From: Caballeronia mineralivorans PML1(12)
GTDB lineage: Bacteria > Pseudomonadota > Gammaproteobacteria > Burkholderiales > Burkholderiaceae
Length of the DNA stretch: 64,000 nt
Assembly (NCBI RefSeq): GCF_001028175.1
Contig: NZ_AEJF01000237.1
Span: forward strand, 1 to 64,000
Reading direction: 5' to 3'
Each line of letters opens with the position of its first letter. The first letter of the stretch is position 1. Below are positions 1 through 9,176 of this stretch, one piece after another. The translations under genes were made by a program, and so were the position numbers. The notes under the pieces were generated by a model that did no database searches, was not told the DNA's origin, and saw only the letters and a program-made list of their open reading frames with translations.

Positions 1-458
1 GCCAGCAGGTCGGTGTCGGAGGTGATACGCGGTGCGGCTGCGACCGGATTCGCGGCGGCTTTCGTGAGCTGCTGCGCACCAATCTGGTCGATCTTGGCGA
101 TCAACGCCGCGATCCCGCGCTTCGCGTCCGGGCCGTTCAGCACCGGGGTATCGACGGCATCCAGCGCGCCTGCGCCCATCGCCTCATAGACGCGCCACGC
201 ATTCGCCCCCACGTCCACCGTCACGATCAGGATCGCGCACGGCGTCTCACGCATGATGCGCCGCGTGGCTTCTGTGCCGTCCATGTGCGGCATCACGAGA
301 TCCATCAGCACGACGTCGGGTTTCTGCGCCGTGCAGTAGTCGACCGCCTGTGCGCCATCGGTCGCGACCCAGATCACCTCGAAGTCCCGCCGGGTCGCCA
401 GCGCCCCGCGCAAGGCGTCCACGGCCAGCGGCATGTCGTTCACGATCCCGATCTTCAT
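1..458 (-). CDS. wspF: WspF, CheB-type chemotaxis methylesterase response regulator (3' part outside window)
   Basis: The N-terminal 152 residues are visible. They form a response-regulator receiver domain starting MKIGIVNDMPLAVDAL, with phospho-acceptor Asp at about residue 53 in the string VVLMDLVMPHMDGTEATRR. The sequence then enters the linker towards the CheB methylesterase domain, which lies beyond base 1. In the Wsp system WspF removes methyl groups from WspA and resets the pathway; loss-of-function mutations give wrinkly, high cyclic-di-GMP colonies in Pseudomonas. The gene starts 28 bp after the wspE stop, as the last visible gene of the operon. The usual next gene, wspR (receiver-GGDEF), is expected to the left but is not visible. 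The assignment to WspF rather than a flagellar CheB rests on gene order. Confidence 0.9.
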   Translation of the reverse strand, partial: MKIGIVNDMPLAVDALRGALATRRDFEVIWVATDGAQAVDYCTAQKPDVVLMDLVMPHMDGTEATRRIMRETPCAILIVTVDVGANAWRVYEAMGAGALDAVDTPVLNGPDAKRGIAALIAKIDQIGAQQLTKAAANPVAAAPRITSDTDLL

Positions 459-486
459 CGCTCGCCTCTCTCTTTTTAGTGGTCTC

Positions 487-2862
487 TCACAACTGCGCTT
501 CGCCGATCAGGTCGCGCACTGCATCGAGCAAGGTCTGGTCGTGGAAGCTGCCCTTCGCCAGATAGTAGTCCGCGCCGGCATCCAGTCCCCGCTGGCGGTC
601 CTCCGCCCGATCCTTGTACGACACGATCATCACCGGTGTCTCGCGCAGATGCGGATCGCGCCGGATCAGCGTGACCAATTCGATGCCGTCGAGGCGCGGC
701 ATGTCGATATCCGTGATCACGAGATCGAAGCGCTCGCTGCGCACCGCATTCCAGCCGTCCATGCCGTCGACGGCGATCGTCACGTCGTAACCGCGCCCAG
801 CCAACAACTTGCGTTCGAGTTCGCGCACGGTCAGCGAGTCGTCCACCACCAACACGCGTTTTTTCGACGCGGCGACCACGCGCGCGGTGCCCGCGGAGAC
901 ACGTCCGAGTTCGCCGTCGACAACCAGCTTTTCGACCGCGCGCAGCCAGTCGTCGAGATCGGCGATCAGGAGCGGATCGCCGTTTTCCATCAACGCGCCC
1001 GCCGCGATGTTCGGCACCTTGCCGAGACGTTTATCGAGCGGTTGCACGACCAGCATGCGCTCGCCGAGAAAGCGGTCGACCACCACGCCGTAGCTCGCCG
1101 CGCCCTGCCCGATCACGACGACGTTGAGCGTGTCGCTGACGGTCTCGAAGGTGCCCGAGCGGAGAATCTGATGCGCGGTGACGATGCCGAGCCGCCGCCC
1201 TTCGAATGCAAAATGCTGATGCCCTTCGAGCAGATCGATCGATGCCCGCGGCAGCACCAGCGTGCGCGTGACATGCGCGAGCGGCAAACCGTACGGCTCG
1301 CCGTCGACTTCCACAATCAGGCTGCGGATCACGGACAGCGTCAGCGGCAACTGCATCACGAAGCGCGTGCCGACCAGCGCTTCCTGCGTGACACGCAGAC
1401 TGCCGCGCACCTGGCGCACGACGTCCTGCACGGCATCCAGGCCGACGCCGCGGCCGGAGACGTCGGTGACGGTATCGCGCATGGAGAAGCCGGGCAGGAA
1501 CAGGAATTCGAGTAGTTCGGCATCTGAAAGACGCGCGGCGGTTGCTTCGTTGGCTAGGCGCTTCTGCACGATGGCCCGGCGCAGCGCGGGGAGGTCCACG
1601 CCACCGCCGTCGTCACTGACGCTGATGAAAAGCGAGCCCGCGCTGTGGCGTGCTTCCAGCGTGATCGTGCCTTCGGGCGGTTTGCCGAGCGCCAGGCGCA
1701 GCGACGGAGCTTCGATACCGTGATCGACGGCGTTGCGCAACAGATGGCCGAGCGGCGCTTCGAGCAAGTCGAGGATGTCGCGGTCCACCTCCGTCGCAAC
1801 GCCCGCAATCACGAACCGCACTTGTTTATCGAGCGAACGCGCGACGTCGCGGACCATGCGCGCAAAACCGCCGGTGGCATCGACGAACGGCCGCATCCGG
1901 CATTCGAGCGCTTCGTCGTAGAGTTGCTGTGACAGGTGCGTCGAGCGCCGGTCGTAATTTTCCAGTTCGGCCAGGCGCTCGCCGAGCTGGCGGTGCGCCT
2001 CCGCATTGAGACGGCGCACTTCGTCGAGCGCGTCGAGCGTGCGGGAATCGAGCGCGGCGGTCGGGGCGGCCATTGAAGTCGAGGCCGAGGTAGCCGCTTC
2101 GGTCAGCGATTCGTGCAGGAAGTCGAGCGCCCGGCTCGCGTCGCGCTGGATGCGCTTCACGCGCAACATGGATTGCGCGAACGGTTTGAGCCAGCGCGAT
2201 TCCACCAGCGATTCACCCGAATGGCTCAGCAAGCGGTCGAGCGTATCGGCACGCACGCGCAGCATGCGGGCCGGCTCGCGCAGTTCGGCGGAGCGGACAG
2301 GCTGGTGGGGCGTGGACTCCATGGCGTCCATGGCTTCCGTGACTTCTGCGGCTTCCTCAACCGGCGCGGCGAGTGTTAGTTCAGCCGATAGATCAAAGTC
2401 GGCATCTGCCTTCGGCGCTTCGAAAAAAGAAGAAGGCGAAGCCGCGGCCACACCGTTCATCCGCGCGTTCAACTGGTCGACGAATGCATCCACGTCCGCC
2501 TGCGACACGGTTTCGTCGCCGGAAGCCTGACCGATCTGCACGATCAGATCGACGCCGCTCAGCAGCACGTCGATCATGGCGGCATCGACGCTCACGCGCC
2601 CTTGCTGCGCACCGACGAAGCAGTCCTCCATCACATGCGCGAGGCTCACGCCAGCGGGCACACCGACAATCCGCGCCGCGCCCTTCAGCGAATGTGCCGC
2701 GCGCATGCAGGCTTCGAGCGTCACCGGATCGCGCGGCGCACGTTCGAGCGCGAGCAGGCCGTCGCTGAGAATCTGCCCCTGCGCACGCGCTTCCTCGCGA
2801 AACAAGTCGATGAGCGACGGCTGGCCGCGGCTTGGCCCCTGGCCTGTTTCAGCGCCGCTCAT
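487..2862 (-). CDS. wspE: WspE, hybrid CheA-type histidine kinase with C-terminal receiver
   Basis: This 791-residue protein has a Hpt domain with phospho-accepting His at about residue 57 (AAHSLKGAAR). It continues with a dimerisation and ATPase core (HLLRNAVDHGIE, DDGGGVD, GRGVGLDAV), a CheW-like coupling domain (PLTLSVIRSLIVEVDG) and a C-terminal receiver (FDLVITDIDMPRLDG). That is the CheA-receiver fusion typical of WspE, the kinase that phosphorylates WspR and WspF. The ATG at 2862 was chosen because it overlaps the wspD stop (ATGA) and removes a spurious 23-residue extension. It is cotranscribed with wspD and wspF. Confidence 0.95.
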   Translation of the reverse strand: MSGAETGQGPSRGQPSLIDLFREEARAQGQILSDGLLALERAPRDPVTLEACMRAAHSLKGAARIVGVPAGVSLAHVMEDCFVGAQQGRVSVDAAMIDVLLSGVDLIVQIGQASGDETVSQADVDAFVDQLNARMNGVAAASPSSFFEAPKADADFDLSAELTLAAPVEEAAEVTEAMDAMESTPHQPVRSAELREPARMLRVRADTLDRLLSHSGESLVESRWLKPFAQSMLRVKRIQRDASRALDFLHESLTEAATSASTSMAAPTAALDSRTLDALDEVRRLNAEAHRQLGERLAELENYDRRSTHLSQQLYDEALECRMRPFVDATGGFARMVRDVARSLDKQVRFVIAGVATEVDRDILDLLEAPLGHLLRNAVDHGIEAPSLRLALGKPPEGTITLEARHSAGSLFISVSDDGGGVDLPALRRAIVQKRLANEATAARLSDAELLEFLFLPGFSMRDTVTDVSGRGVGLDAVQDVVRQVRGSLRVTQEALVGTRFVMQLPLTLSVIRSLIVEVDGEPYGLPLAHVTRTLVLPRASIDLLEGHQHFAFEGRRLGIVTAHQILRSGTFETVSDTLNVVVIGQGAASYGVVVDRFLGERMLVVQPLDKRLGKVPNIAAGALMENGDPLLIADLDDWLRAVEKLVVDGELGRVSAGTARVVAASKKRVLVVDDSLTVRELERKLLAGRGYDVTIAVDGMDGWNAVRSERFDLVITDIDMPRLDGIELVTLIRRDPHLRETPVMIVSYKDRAEDRQRGLDAGADYYLAKGSFHDQTLLDAVRDLIGEAQL

Positions 2863-3659
2863 GTGAGGCTCCGGTTCAAAGTCTCGAAAAGTTTGGCCGC
2901 GTCCAGCAGACCCACCGTCACGCCCTTCCACACTGTCACGGCCACGGCGTGCGACGCCGACATGCTGGCGACCGTCGCCGGCACCGCCTGGAAATCCACG
3001 CGTGCAAAACGATGCACGCCATCGACCGCATCAACCGGGAACACGATCGGATTGCCGAGATCACCCCGCTGACCCTGCTCGCCGCCCGGCTCGACGACCA
3101 GCAGGCGCGCGAGATCCCGGGCATCGACGCCTTGCTGTGTGCCCGGTCGCCGCCCGTTCTGCCCGACCTCCGATGCAATCCCGAACAAGCGCGCGAGCGA
3201 CGCACACACGAGCAAGGTCCCGCGCACGTTCACCACGCCGAGCACCGCCCGATGGCGCCGGTGCGGAAGCGAGTGAATCGGCCGCAACTGCGCGACTTGC
3301 TGAAAGATAGCCGTGGGCAAACCCAGCCATTCATCGCCGATACGAAAGACGAGCCACGACGTGGTATCCGCTTGCCCGGCAGCGTATTCGCTCAGCGACT
3401 GCGCCGTCAGCCGATGCATCCCCTCGCGCTCGATGGAGGAATCGGCGGCTTGGTCACGATCCAGCACGCGCGCCGCGGCGGCATCGTGCACAGGACAATT
3501 CCGGCAATGGATGTAACCCGCCAGACGCGGACAAGAACCATCGCCGCGAACACCGATGCGGTTCCAGCAATCGTCGATGGGAGTGTCGAGCAAGGGCGAC
3601 CGCTCAGCCGTTTCATGAAGGTCAAGAGGGGTGTCTTGTTGGTCGCGCGGATCACTCAT
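2859..3659 (-). CDS. wspD: WspD, CheW-like coupling protein with cysteine-rich N-terminal extension
   Basis: The 266-residue protein has a C-terminal CheW domain (about residues 105-255, with VLGVVNVRGTLLVCASLARL). Before it is an extension of about 95 residues containing four cysteines in the string CWNRIGVRGDGSC followed by HCRNCPV. From memory this Cys pattern also occurs in Pseudomonas WspD, but I could not verify that; no function is established for it here. CheW proteins couple receptor (WspA) to kinase (WspE). The ATG at 3659 overlaps the wspC stop by 8 bp, and the stop overlaps the wspE start, so translational coupling is likely. Confidence 0.92.
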   Translation of the reverse strand: MSDPRDQQDTPLDLHETAERSPLLDTPIDDCWNRIGVRGDGSCPRLAGYIHCRNCPVHDAAAARVLDRDQAADSSIEREGMHRLTAQSLSEYAAGQADTTSWLVFRIGDEWLGLPTAIFQQVAQLRPIHSLPHRRHRAVLGVVNVRGTLLVCASLARLFGIASEVGQNGRRPGTQQGVDARDLARLLVVEPGGEQGQRGDLGNPIVFPVDAVDGVHRFARVDFQAVPATVASMSASHAVAVTVWKGVTVGLLDAAKLFETLNRSLT

Positions 3660-5202
3660 GGCGGCCTCCCGATACTCGAGCGGCACGCGCCAGCAGCAAT
3701 TGCGCGCCCGCCCGATCGCCTTCCAGCCCAAGCACGGCTGCGAGATGCGTCAGCGCTTCACCATGCTCCGGGTCAAGGTACAGCGCACGTTTGTAAAAAC
3801 CTCTCGCCTCGGTTTGCTCGCCCTGAGCATCTGCGATCACCCCGAGCAAGTAGTAAGCGTCGGCGCTGGTTGGATGCGCCTCAAGATACCCGCGCGTCAC
3901 GCTGGCTGCTTCGAGCAGAGCGCCGGTGTCGGCAAGTGCATGGGCCTGTTTGAGCAAATCCGGTTTAGCCGCAGGCTTGGCATTCGTCATCACCATGTCG
4001 GAGCTTGCTCGCGGTGCAGTCGCAGCAGGCAAGCCGATTGAAAACGAGCGCCCAGGTGCATCGTTCGCATGCGCGCCTGACCCGCTCCGTTGAGCGAACA
4101 CAGTGGCTACGGCCCGGCTCAATCCGGCGACCGGCACCTTTGACGTTGCTGCACGCGTCGCCAGTTCCATTGCCCTTTCCGCGCTGGCGATGGCCGCGAA
4201 CAGCGCACCCGACCGGTCTCCCAGGACATACTCGCCCCATCCACGCCCGCTAGCGCCCCCCGGCAACGCACCACCCGCCAGTCCGCCCTCGGGCCGTGTG
4301 AACGCGAACGCGAGCGGCAGCTTCGCCGACGCCATGCCTTCGCGCATCATTAGTCCGGTCTCGGCCGGTCCTACGAACAGCATCCCGCCGGGTGCAAGCA
4401 AACTGTCGAGTACCCGCATCGCCGTATGCTGCGTCTGCCGGTCAAAGTAGATCAGCACGTTGCGGCAGAAAACGAAATCGAAGGGTTCGAGCGTTTGAGT
4501 ATCGAGTGTCAGCAGATTCGCCTGGTGAAACCGCACACGCTCCGACACCGCCGGCAAAAGCCGCCATTGATCGCCAACCGGTGCAAAAAAACGCTCGCGA
4601 AAGCCGAGCGCGCGGCTGCGGAACGCGTTGCCGCCGTAATGTGCACGACCGGCGATCTCGAGCGCGCGGCCGCTGATGTCGATTGCATCGATGGAAAAAC
4701 GCTCCGGCGCAATGCCCGCTTCGAGCATGGCCATCGCGATGGTGTAGGCCTCCTCACCCGTTGAACACGGCATGCTCAGGATCCGCACCGGCTTGAATGG
4801 CTGGTCGAGCAACCGGACACGCGCCAGTCTGACCAGCGCGTTGAACGCTTCGGCATCGCGGAAGAACCACGTCTCCGGCACGACCACCGCCTCGATCAGG
4901 GCCTGCAACTGCTCCGGCACGCCATTCACCACGAGCCAGAACGCTTCGATACTCGCCCGCGACGGATCCAGACCGCCGGCACCGGCCGCACGCCACGCTG
5001 CAAACCGCTCGGAGACCACGCGTTCGATCGCTTTCTCGCCAATCGACGCAGGGTCCAGACCGATCGTCCGCTGCAACAGCGCGGCGAACTGCGCGACCTG
5101 CGCATGCGGGAGCGGCTCGCGACGGCTCTCATAGATCTCGTGGATCTTGTGAAATGCGTCGGCTGCGCGCCGGGCCTGATCGGAGATAAAAGCGTGCTTC
5201 AT
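3652..5202 (-). CDS. wspC: WspC, CheR-type receptor methyltransferase with C-terminal TPR
   Basis: The 516-residue protein begins with the all-helical CheR N-domain, followed by a SAM-dependent methyltransferase core (ILSMPCSTGEEAYTIAMAML, FDFVFCRNVLIYFD). After a low-complexity Gly/Ala/Ser linker come TPR-like helices near the C-terminus (ADAYYLLGVIADAQGEQ and FYKRALYLDPEHGEAL). CheR plus TPR is the WspC architecture; it methylates glutamates of WspA and sets its sensitivity. The start at 5202 overlaps the wspB stop as ATGA. A longer reading from 5268 adds 22 residues lying inside wspB and is disfavoured. Confidence 0.93.
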   Translation of the reverse strand: MKHAFISDQARRAADAFHKIHEIYESRREPLPHAQVAQFAALLQRTIGLDPASIGEKAIERVVSERFAAWRAAGAGGLDPSRASIEAFWLVVNGVPEQLQALIEAVVVPETWFFRDAEAFNALVRLARVRLLDQPFKPVRILSMPCSTGEEAYTIAMAMLEAGIAPERFSIDAIDISGRALEIAGRAHYGGNAFRSRALGFRERFFAPVGDQWRLLPAVSERVRFHQANLLTLDTQTLEPFDFVFCRNVLIYFDRQTQHTAMRVLDSLLAPGGMLFVGPAETGLMMREGMASAKLPLAFAFTRPEGGLAGGALPGGASGRGWGEYVLGDRSGALFAAIASAERAMELATRAATSKVPVAGLSRAVATVFAQRSGSGAHANDAPGRSFSIGLPAATAPRASSDMVMTNAKPAAKPDLLKQAHALADTGALLEAASVTRGYLEAHPTSADAYYLLGVIADAQGEQTEARGFYKRALYLDPEHGEALTHLAAVLGLEGDRAGAQLLLARAARVSGGRHE

Positions 5203-5666
5203 GCGTCGCTCTGCGTGAAGAGTTGCGCCTGCACATGTTCCGGCAACAGATGTTCGATGCGCACCCATTGAACGAGGCCTTGCTCGTCGCGCGCAAGCGG
5301 GCCGAGATAACGCGCGTCCGGCGCTTCGACGCCCGCGTGCCGGAACGCTGCGCTATCGAGCGTCAGCATGCGCGTGGCGCGCTCGAGCAGGATGCCAAGA
5401 CGCCGGTACTCGATGCCCGTCACGGTGTCATGCGGGTAATACACCAGCGCCACACGCGTGGAGAGACGTTCATGCGAACGCCGACCGAGTGCGAGCGCGG
5501 CCAGATCGACGACAGGCACCGGCAAACCTTCGTACTCCAGCACGCCCGCGACCCACTCCGGCACGCCGTGCATCGCCTTCAGCGGCACGAGCGAAAGCAT
5601 CCGCTCGACCTGGGAACTGTCGATCACGTAGCGGTCGTTATCGAGCGTGAACTGGACGAAGAGCAT
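5199..5666 (-). CDS. wspB: WspB, CheW-like scaffold protein
   Basis: This 155-residue single-domain CheW protein begins MLFVQFTLDNDRYVIDSSQV and carries VPEWVAGVLEYEGLPVPVVDLAALAL, the usual CheW core. It should link WspA receptor clusters to the WspE kinase. The ATG at 5666 matches the MLF start of known WspB proteins; a TTG five codons upstream is less likely. It lies 39 bp after wspA and overlaps wspC by 4 bp. Confidence 0.9.
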   Translation of the reverse strand: MLFVQFTLDNDRYVIDSSQVERMLSLVPLKAMHGVPEWVAGVLEYEGLPVPVVDLAALALGRRSHERLSTRVALVYYPHDTVTGIEYRRLGILLERATRMLTLDSAAFRHAGVEAPDARYLGPLARDEQGLVQWVRIEHLLPEHVQAQLFTQSDA

Positions 5667-5705
5667 GGTCTCAGCGGTCAAACAAACGATCGGAAAGCGC
5701 GTGGG

Positions 5706-7331
5706 TCACGTCGCCACCTTGAAGCGCGACACGCCGGTGCGCAGGCCGTTGGCGGTGTGCGTCAGGTCGTCGATAGCTTGCGTCGACTGGCGCAGCGACT
5801 CGGCCGTCTGCTGCGCGGCTTCGGACAATTGGGCGAGCGCCTGCGTGATCTGGTCGGCGCCGGTCGCCTGCGTCTGCATCCCTTCATTGACCATCACAAA
5901 ACGCGGCGCAAGAGTCTGCACTTGCTGGATGATCTGCGACAACTGTCCGCCGACCTGCTGCACGTCCGTCATGCCGCGCCGGACTTCCTCGGAGAACTTG
6001 TCCATGCCCATCACGCCAGCCGCCACCGCCGACTGGATCTCCTTCACCATCTGTTCGATATCGAAAGTCGCCACCGCCGTCTGGTCGGCGAGACGACGGA
6101 TCTCAGTGGCGACCACCGCGAAACCGCGCCCGTATTCGCCCGCCTTTTCCGCCTCGATCGCCGCGTTCAGCGACAGCAGGTTGGTCTGGTCGGCGACTTT
6201 CGTGATGGTAGCCACCACCTGGTTGATGTTGCTCGCGCGCTCGTTGAGGATCGCCAGCTTGCCGTTCACCGATCCGGCCGCCTCCATCACGAGCCGCATG
6301 GTGTCCTCCATCCGCGTGAGGCCCAACTGCCCCGTGCCGGCCAGCAGCGCCGATTGCTCGGCCACGCCGGACACTTCGTTCATCGTGCGCACGAGATCGC
6401 GGGATGTCGCAAAAATCTCCCGCGACGTCGCGCCGATTTCGGTCGTCGTCGCGGCGGTTTCGCTGGCCGTGGCCTGCTGTTCGCGAGCGGTTGCGGCAAT
6501 TTCCGCCACCGATGTGGTGACCTGCACCGCTGACTTCTGGGCCTGTCCGACAAGACCGGTCAGTTCGTCGGTCATGCGGTTGAATCCTGCTCCGAGCGCG
6601 CCGAATTCATCCCCGCGCTCAAGATGCAGGCGCTGCGACAGGTCGCCGGTGCGCATGGCGTCCACCACTTCCACCAGCCGCTCCATTGGCACGGTGATCG
6701 CTCTTAGCAGGAGGAAACCGGCCCAGGCCGCAGCCAGGATGGTCGCCACCAGGATCACCAGCAACGTGATCTCAGCCTTGCTGACAGACTCGCGAATGCT
6801 CTTCGACGAGGCCGTCTGCTGATCGTTGTTGTGCTCGACGAGCGCCCTCACCACGGTCCGGCCCGTTTCCCAGACCGGCGTGAGCTGGGTGTTGAAGACC
6901 GCTGCGGCAGCCTCTTTCGACGCCGGCAAATCGGCCATGATCTGCGCCTGGACCGGCGCGTAGAGGGAGCGCTGCTGCTTGAAATCGGTGAAGAGACGGC
7001 GGTCGGTGTCTTCAAAGACCGTGGCTGCGTACTGGTCGATCAGCTTGTCGAGCGATTCGCGGGTTTCTGCGATGCGCTGCGTGTCGCGCTGGACCTGGTC
7101 AGGCGCGCTATCGATAAAAATAAGCCGCTGCGTCACCGTGTAGTTCTCGAACCACGCTGCGCGGATGGTCGTCGCGAGATACACGCCCGGCGACGAATCC
7201 TCTTCCTGGCTGCGCGCGTCCCGGTCGATGGCGCCGAGCAGGATATACGAACACACGGCCATCACCAGCATCAGCGCCAGGATCACGCCAAAGCTGGCAA
7301 GAATTCGATTTCGTATGGTCAACTGCTTCAC
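5706..7331 (-). CDS. wspA: WspA, membrane-bound methyl-accepting receptor of the Wsp system
   Basis: The 541-residue protein has TM1 at about residues 10-33, a periplasmic four-helix-type domain, TM2 at about 190-213, a HAMP region and a long cytoplasmic signalling hairpin. The hairpin tip reads VADQTNLLSLNAAIEAEKAGEYGRGFAVVATEIRRLADQT; its EAEKAGEYG variant is typical of WspA/alternative-pathway receptors. There is no C-terminal CheR-binding pentapeptide. WspA responds to surface contact and activates WspE. The start is GTG at 7331, with an AAGG Shine-Dalgarno-like run about 11 bp upstream; no in-frame ATG is available nearby. It is the first gene of the operon. Confidence 0.92.
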   Translation of the reverse strand: MKQLTIRNRILASFGVILALMLVMAVCSYILLGAIDRDARSQEEDSSPGVYLATTIRAAWFENYTVTQRLIFIDSAPDQVQRDTQRIAETRESLDKLIDQYAATVFEDTDRRLFTDFKQQRSLYAPVQAQIMADLPASKEAAAAVFNTQLTPVWETGRTVVRALVEHNNDQQTASSKSIRESVSKAEITLLVILVATILAAAWAGFLLLRAITVPMERLVEVVDAMRTGDLSQRLHLERGDEFGALGAGFNRMTDELTGLVGQAQKSAVQVTTSVAEIAATAREQQATASETAATTTEIGATSREIFATSRDLVRTMNEVSGVAEQSALLAGTGQLGLTRMEDTMRLVMEAAGSVNGKLAILNERASNINQVVATITKVADQTNLLSLNAAIEAEKAGEYGRGFAVVATEIRRLADQTAVATFDIEQMVKEIQSAVAAGVMGMDKFSEEVRRGMTDVQQVGGQLSQIIQQVQTLAPRFVMVNEGMQTQATGADQITQALAQLSEAAQQTAESLRQSTQAIDDLTHTANGLRTGVSRFKVAT

Positions 7332-7898
7332 GCATGAACCTTTTCAGTAAGGGTTGGGCATCGGCGCTGGTAGCGGCGCGCAGCGCACGGATCGAGCACG
7401 GTGCGGCGCAATTTTAAGACGGAAAACGAAACGGTTTGCGGATAAATACGGGCGTTTGTCTTTTAGCTACTAGGCGAGCGGCAACAAGCAGCCAAGTTGT
7501 GCACAGAAACTGGGGAGCACCCTGTTGACAACCTTCTGACAAACAACGGAACGCGTTGAACGCGAACGGTTTTCAGGCACCGCTTCAAAGTGCGCCGGGC
7601 ATGCCGATTCGATGGTTTTATCGCGGGAAGTTGTGCACACAATCTGTTGAAGGATCTGTGGACAAGCATGAGGTTAAGTTCGCAAGTGTTTGATAAATAA
7701 GCGCAGTTCTGAATCGACCCGATTTGAACCACGCACAGCGGGCTGTTGGGCCGCGGCACGGGCCCTGCAGCGTCCGGCGACTTATCCCCAGGAATTGTGG
7801 GCAGGGTTGTTAATAAGCACGGGGCTCAAGGCTTAAGTCACTGACGCAGCACGGTTTAATACCCGTGACTCAAAAGCGTCTTGTTGACGCCCAAGGTT
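7332..7898. other. Gene-free region with clustered DnaA-box-like sequences
   Basis: This 567-bp stretch holds no convincing gene. It contains four 9-mers with one mismatch to the DnaA box TTWTNCACA: TTGTGCACA at 7497 and 7631, TGTGGACAA (reverse) at 7657 and TTATCCCCA at 7782, amid A/T-rich patches. It must also contain the wspA promoter. No replication gene adjoins it. It could be a DnaA-binding or regulatory cluster, a relic of an origin, or chance; only the matches themselves are observed. Confidence 0.4.
7872..7890 (-). terminator. Probable intrinsic terminator of hipBA
   Basis: Reading the minus strand, GGGCGTC-AACAA-GACGC-TTTT forms a 5-bp GC-rich stem with a five-base loop and four T residues. 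It begins about 9 bp after the hipA stop. The stem is short, so strength is uncertain. Confidence 0.45.
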
Positions 7899-9176
7899 TC
7901 AGGGAAGGCGGAACGCCGGCCGCTTCGCCCGTGCGACGGGGATCGCGCCCGTGCGGCGGATCACGTCTCGAATCTGCGCGAGCAGATCGTCGGTTTTATA
8001 TCGATCGTCGTGGCTAAAGCGCTCGGCGACAGTCTCGAATGCCTGGTCGATACGCAGCAGGATCGCTTCCGCCTCGGCACGTTTCAGGCCCAGACGTTCG
8101 CCGTACGCTACAAGCTGCGCGGGAACGGGGAAGACTTTCGATTTGTTCAGGTTCAGCGCCATGCGGCCGTCGAGCAACGGATAGATGCCCGTGCAGACGA
8201 CATCGTAGATGGGCGCCAAGCGACGCGGCCCGGTGGGATCGGCATAGACAATGCCGATATTCTTCATATGTGCGTCGCCGTCGCGAAGGAAGCACGACAG
8301 CGCGACGCGCTCGAACAGCCGGATTGATTGCGCGCGGAAATCGGCGCCTGTGTAGACCTCCACCGCCCGCGCGATCATCTCGTAACTGCCGCGGTATTTG
8401 TCGTTGCCGGTCAGCACGCTCATGTCCTCGAAACCGAGCGCCGTGCCGTCCGGCGCACGATCGAAACGCGCCATGACGAACAACAGGCCGTCGTTGGAGA
8501 GCCAGAAATCCGGCACTTCGAAGCCCGCCTCGCGCGCCACCGACATGCACAGGAATTCGTTGCGCGCGACTCCCGCATAGTCGTCGCCCTCAGCCTTCAC
8601 GATGACCGTGGTGAGTGGCAAGGCCGCATGCGCGTCGAGCGTGGTTGCACTTGCGGGAGCGTCGGAAACCAGCGGCACCACTGTCTTCGGCTGCACGCCC
8701 GAAATGCCCGAACCCAGCGCATATTTGCTCACGAGCCGCTCAAACAATTGTCCCGAGGGCGACGACAGCAGCTCGTCCAGGCGCTCGCCCTCGCCTTCGG
8801 GCACCGTCTCGCCGTGCAGCGCATAGGTGAGCCTGCCGATCTGGTTTCGCCCGGCAAGGAACAGCAGGAACATGTCGCTGGGGGTGCCGAAACGCGCCAG
8901 TTTTTCTTCGATGATGTATCGCAGATAACCTTCCGGGCGATTCATCGCGAATATGTTCATCAGCGCGCCGCTGCTATAGCTCTTGCGCCGCACAGGCATG
9001 GTCAGCGACACAGCCGCGTCCGGCTCGACATCGCCGTAATTGAAGACGAAGGTGCTTTCCTTGGCCAGCAAACCCGCTACGCCCTGAGGTGTGTGGACGT
9101 CGAGCTGGCGGATTTTGTCGAAGAGCTTTTCCAGTTCAAACGGCGGCGCAGGTTTAAGCGATGACGACGTGCTCAT
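7899..9176 (-). CDS. hipA: HipA-family serine/threonine kinase toxin
   Basis: The 425-residue protein carries HipA family motifs: SGISGVQPK (nucleotide-loop region), VKAEGDDYAGVARNEFLCM, the catalytic-loop string FLRDGDAHMKNIG and the metal-binding segment LAPIYDVVCTG in place of the DFD-like motif. HipA kinases phosphorylate targets such as glutamyl-tRNA synthetase, arresting growth. The ATG at 9176 overlaps the hipB stop by 4 bp, so the two are translationally coupled. The target of this homologue is unknown. Confidence 0.9.
   Translation of the reverse strand: MSTSSSLKPAPPFELEKLFDKIRQLDVHTPQGVAGLLAKESTFVFNYGDVEPDAAVSLTMPVRRKSYSSGALMNIFAMNRPEGYLRYIIEEKLARFGTPSDMFLLFLAGRNQIGRLTYALHGETVPEGEGERLDELLSSPSGQLFERLVSKYALGSGISGVQPKTVVPLVSDAPASATTLDAHAALPLTTVIVKAEGDDYAGVARNEFLCMSVAREAGFEVPDFWLSNDGLLFVMARFDRAPDGTALGFEDMSVLTGNDKYRGSYEMIARAVEVYTGADFRAQSIRLFERVALSCFLRDGDAHMKNIGIVYADPTGPRRLAPIYDVVCTGIYPLLDGRMALNLNKSKVFPVPAQLVAYGERLGLKRAEAEAILLRIDQAFETVAERFSHDDRYKTDDLLAQIRDVIRRTGAIPVARAKRPAFRLP

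Noticed and set aside
433-1515. Long plus-strand open frame of 360 codons opposite wspE
   Set aside because: It is antisense to a clear multidomain kinase, is rich in His/Arg/Ala as expected for a GC-rich shadow frame, and has no domain.
7332-7898. Full replication origin
   Set aside because: DnaA-box-like motifs are present but there is no initiator or partition gene, no consensus box and no clear unwinding element.
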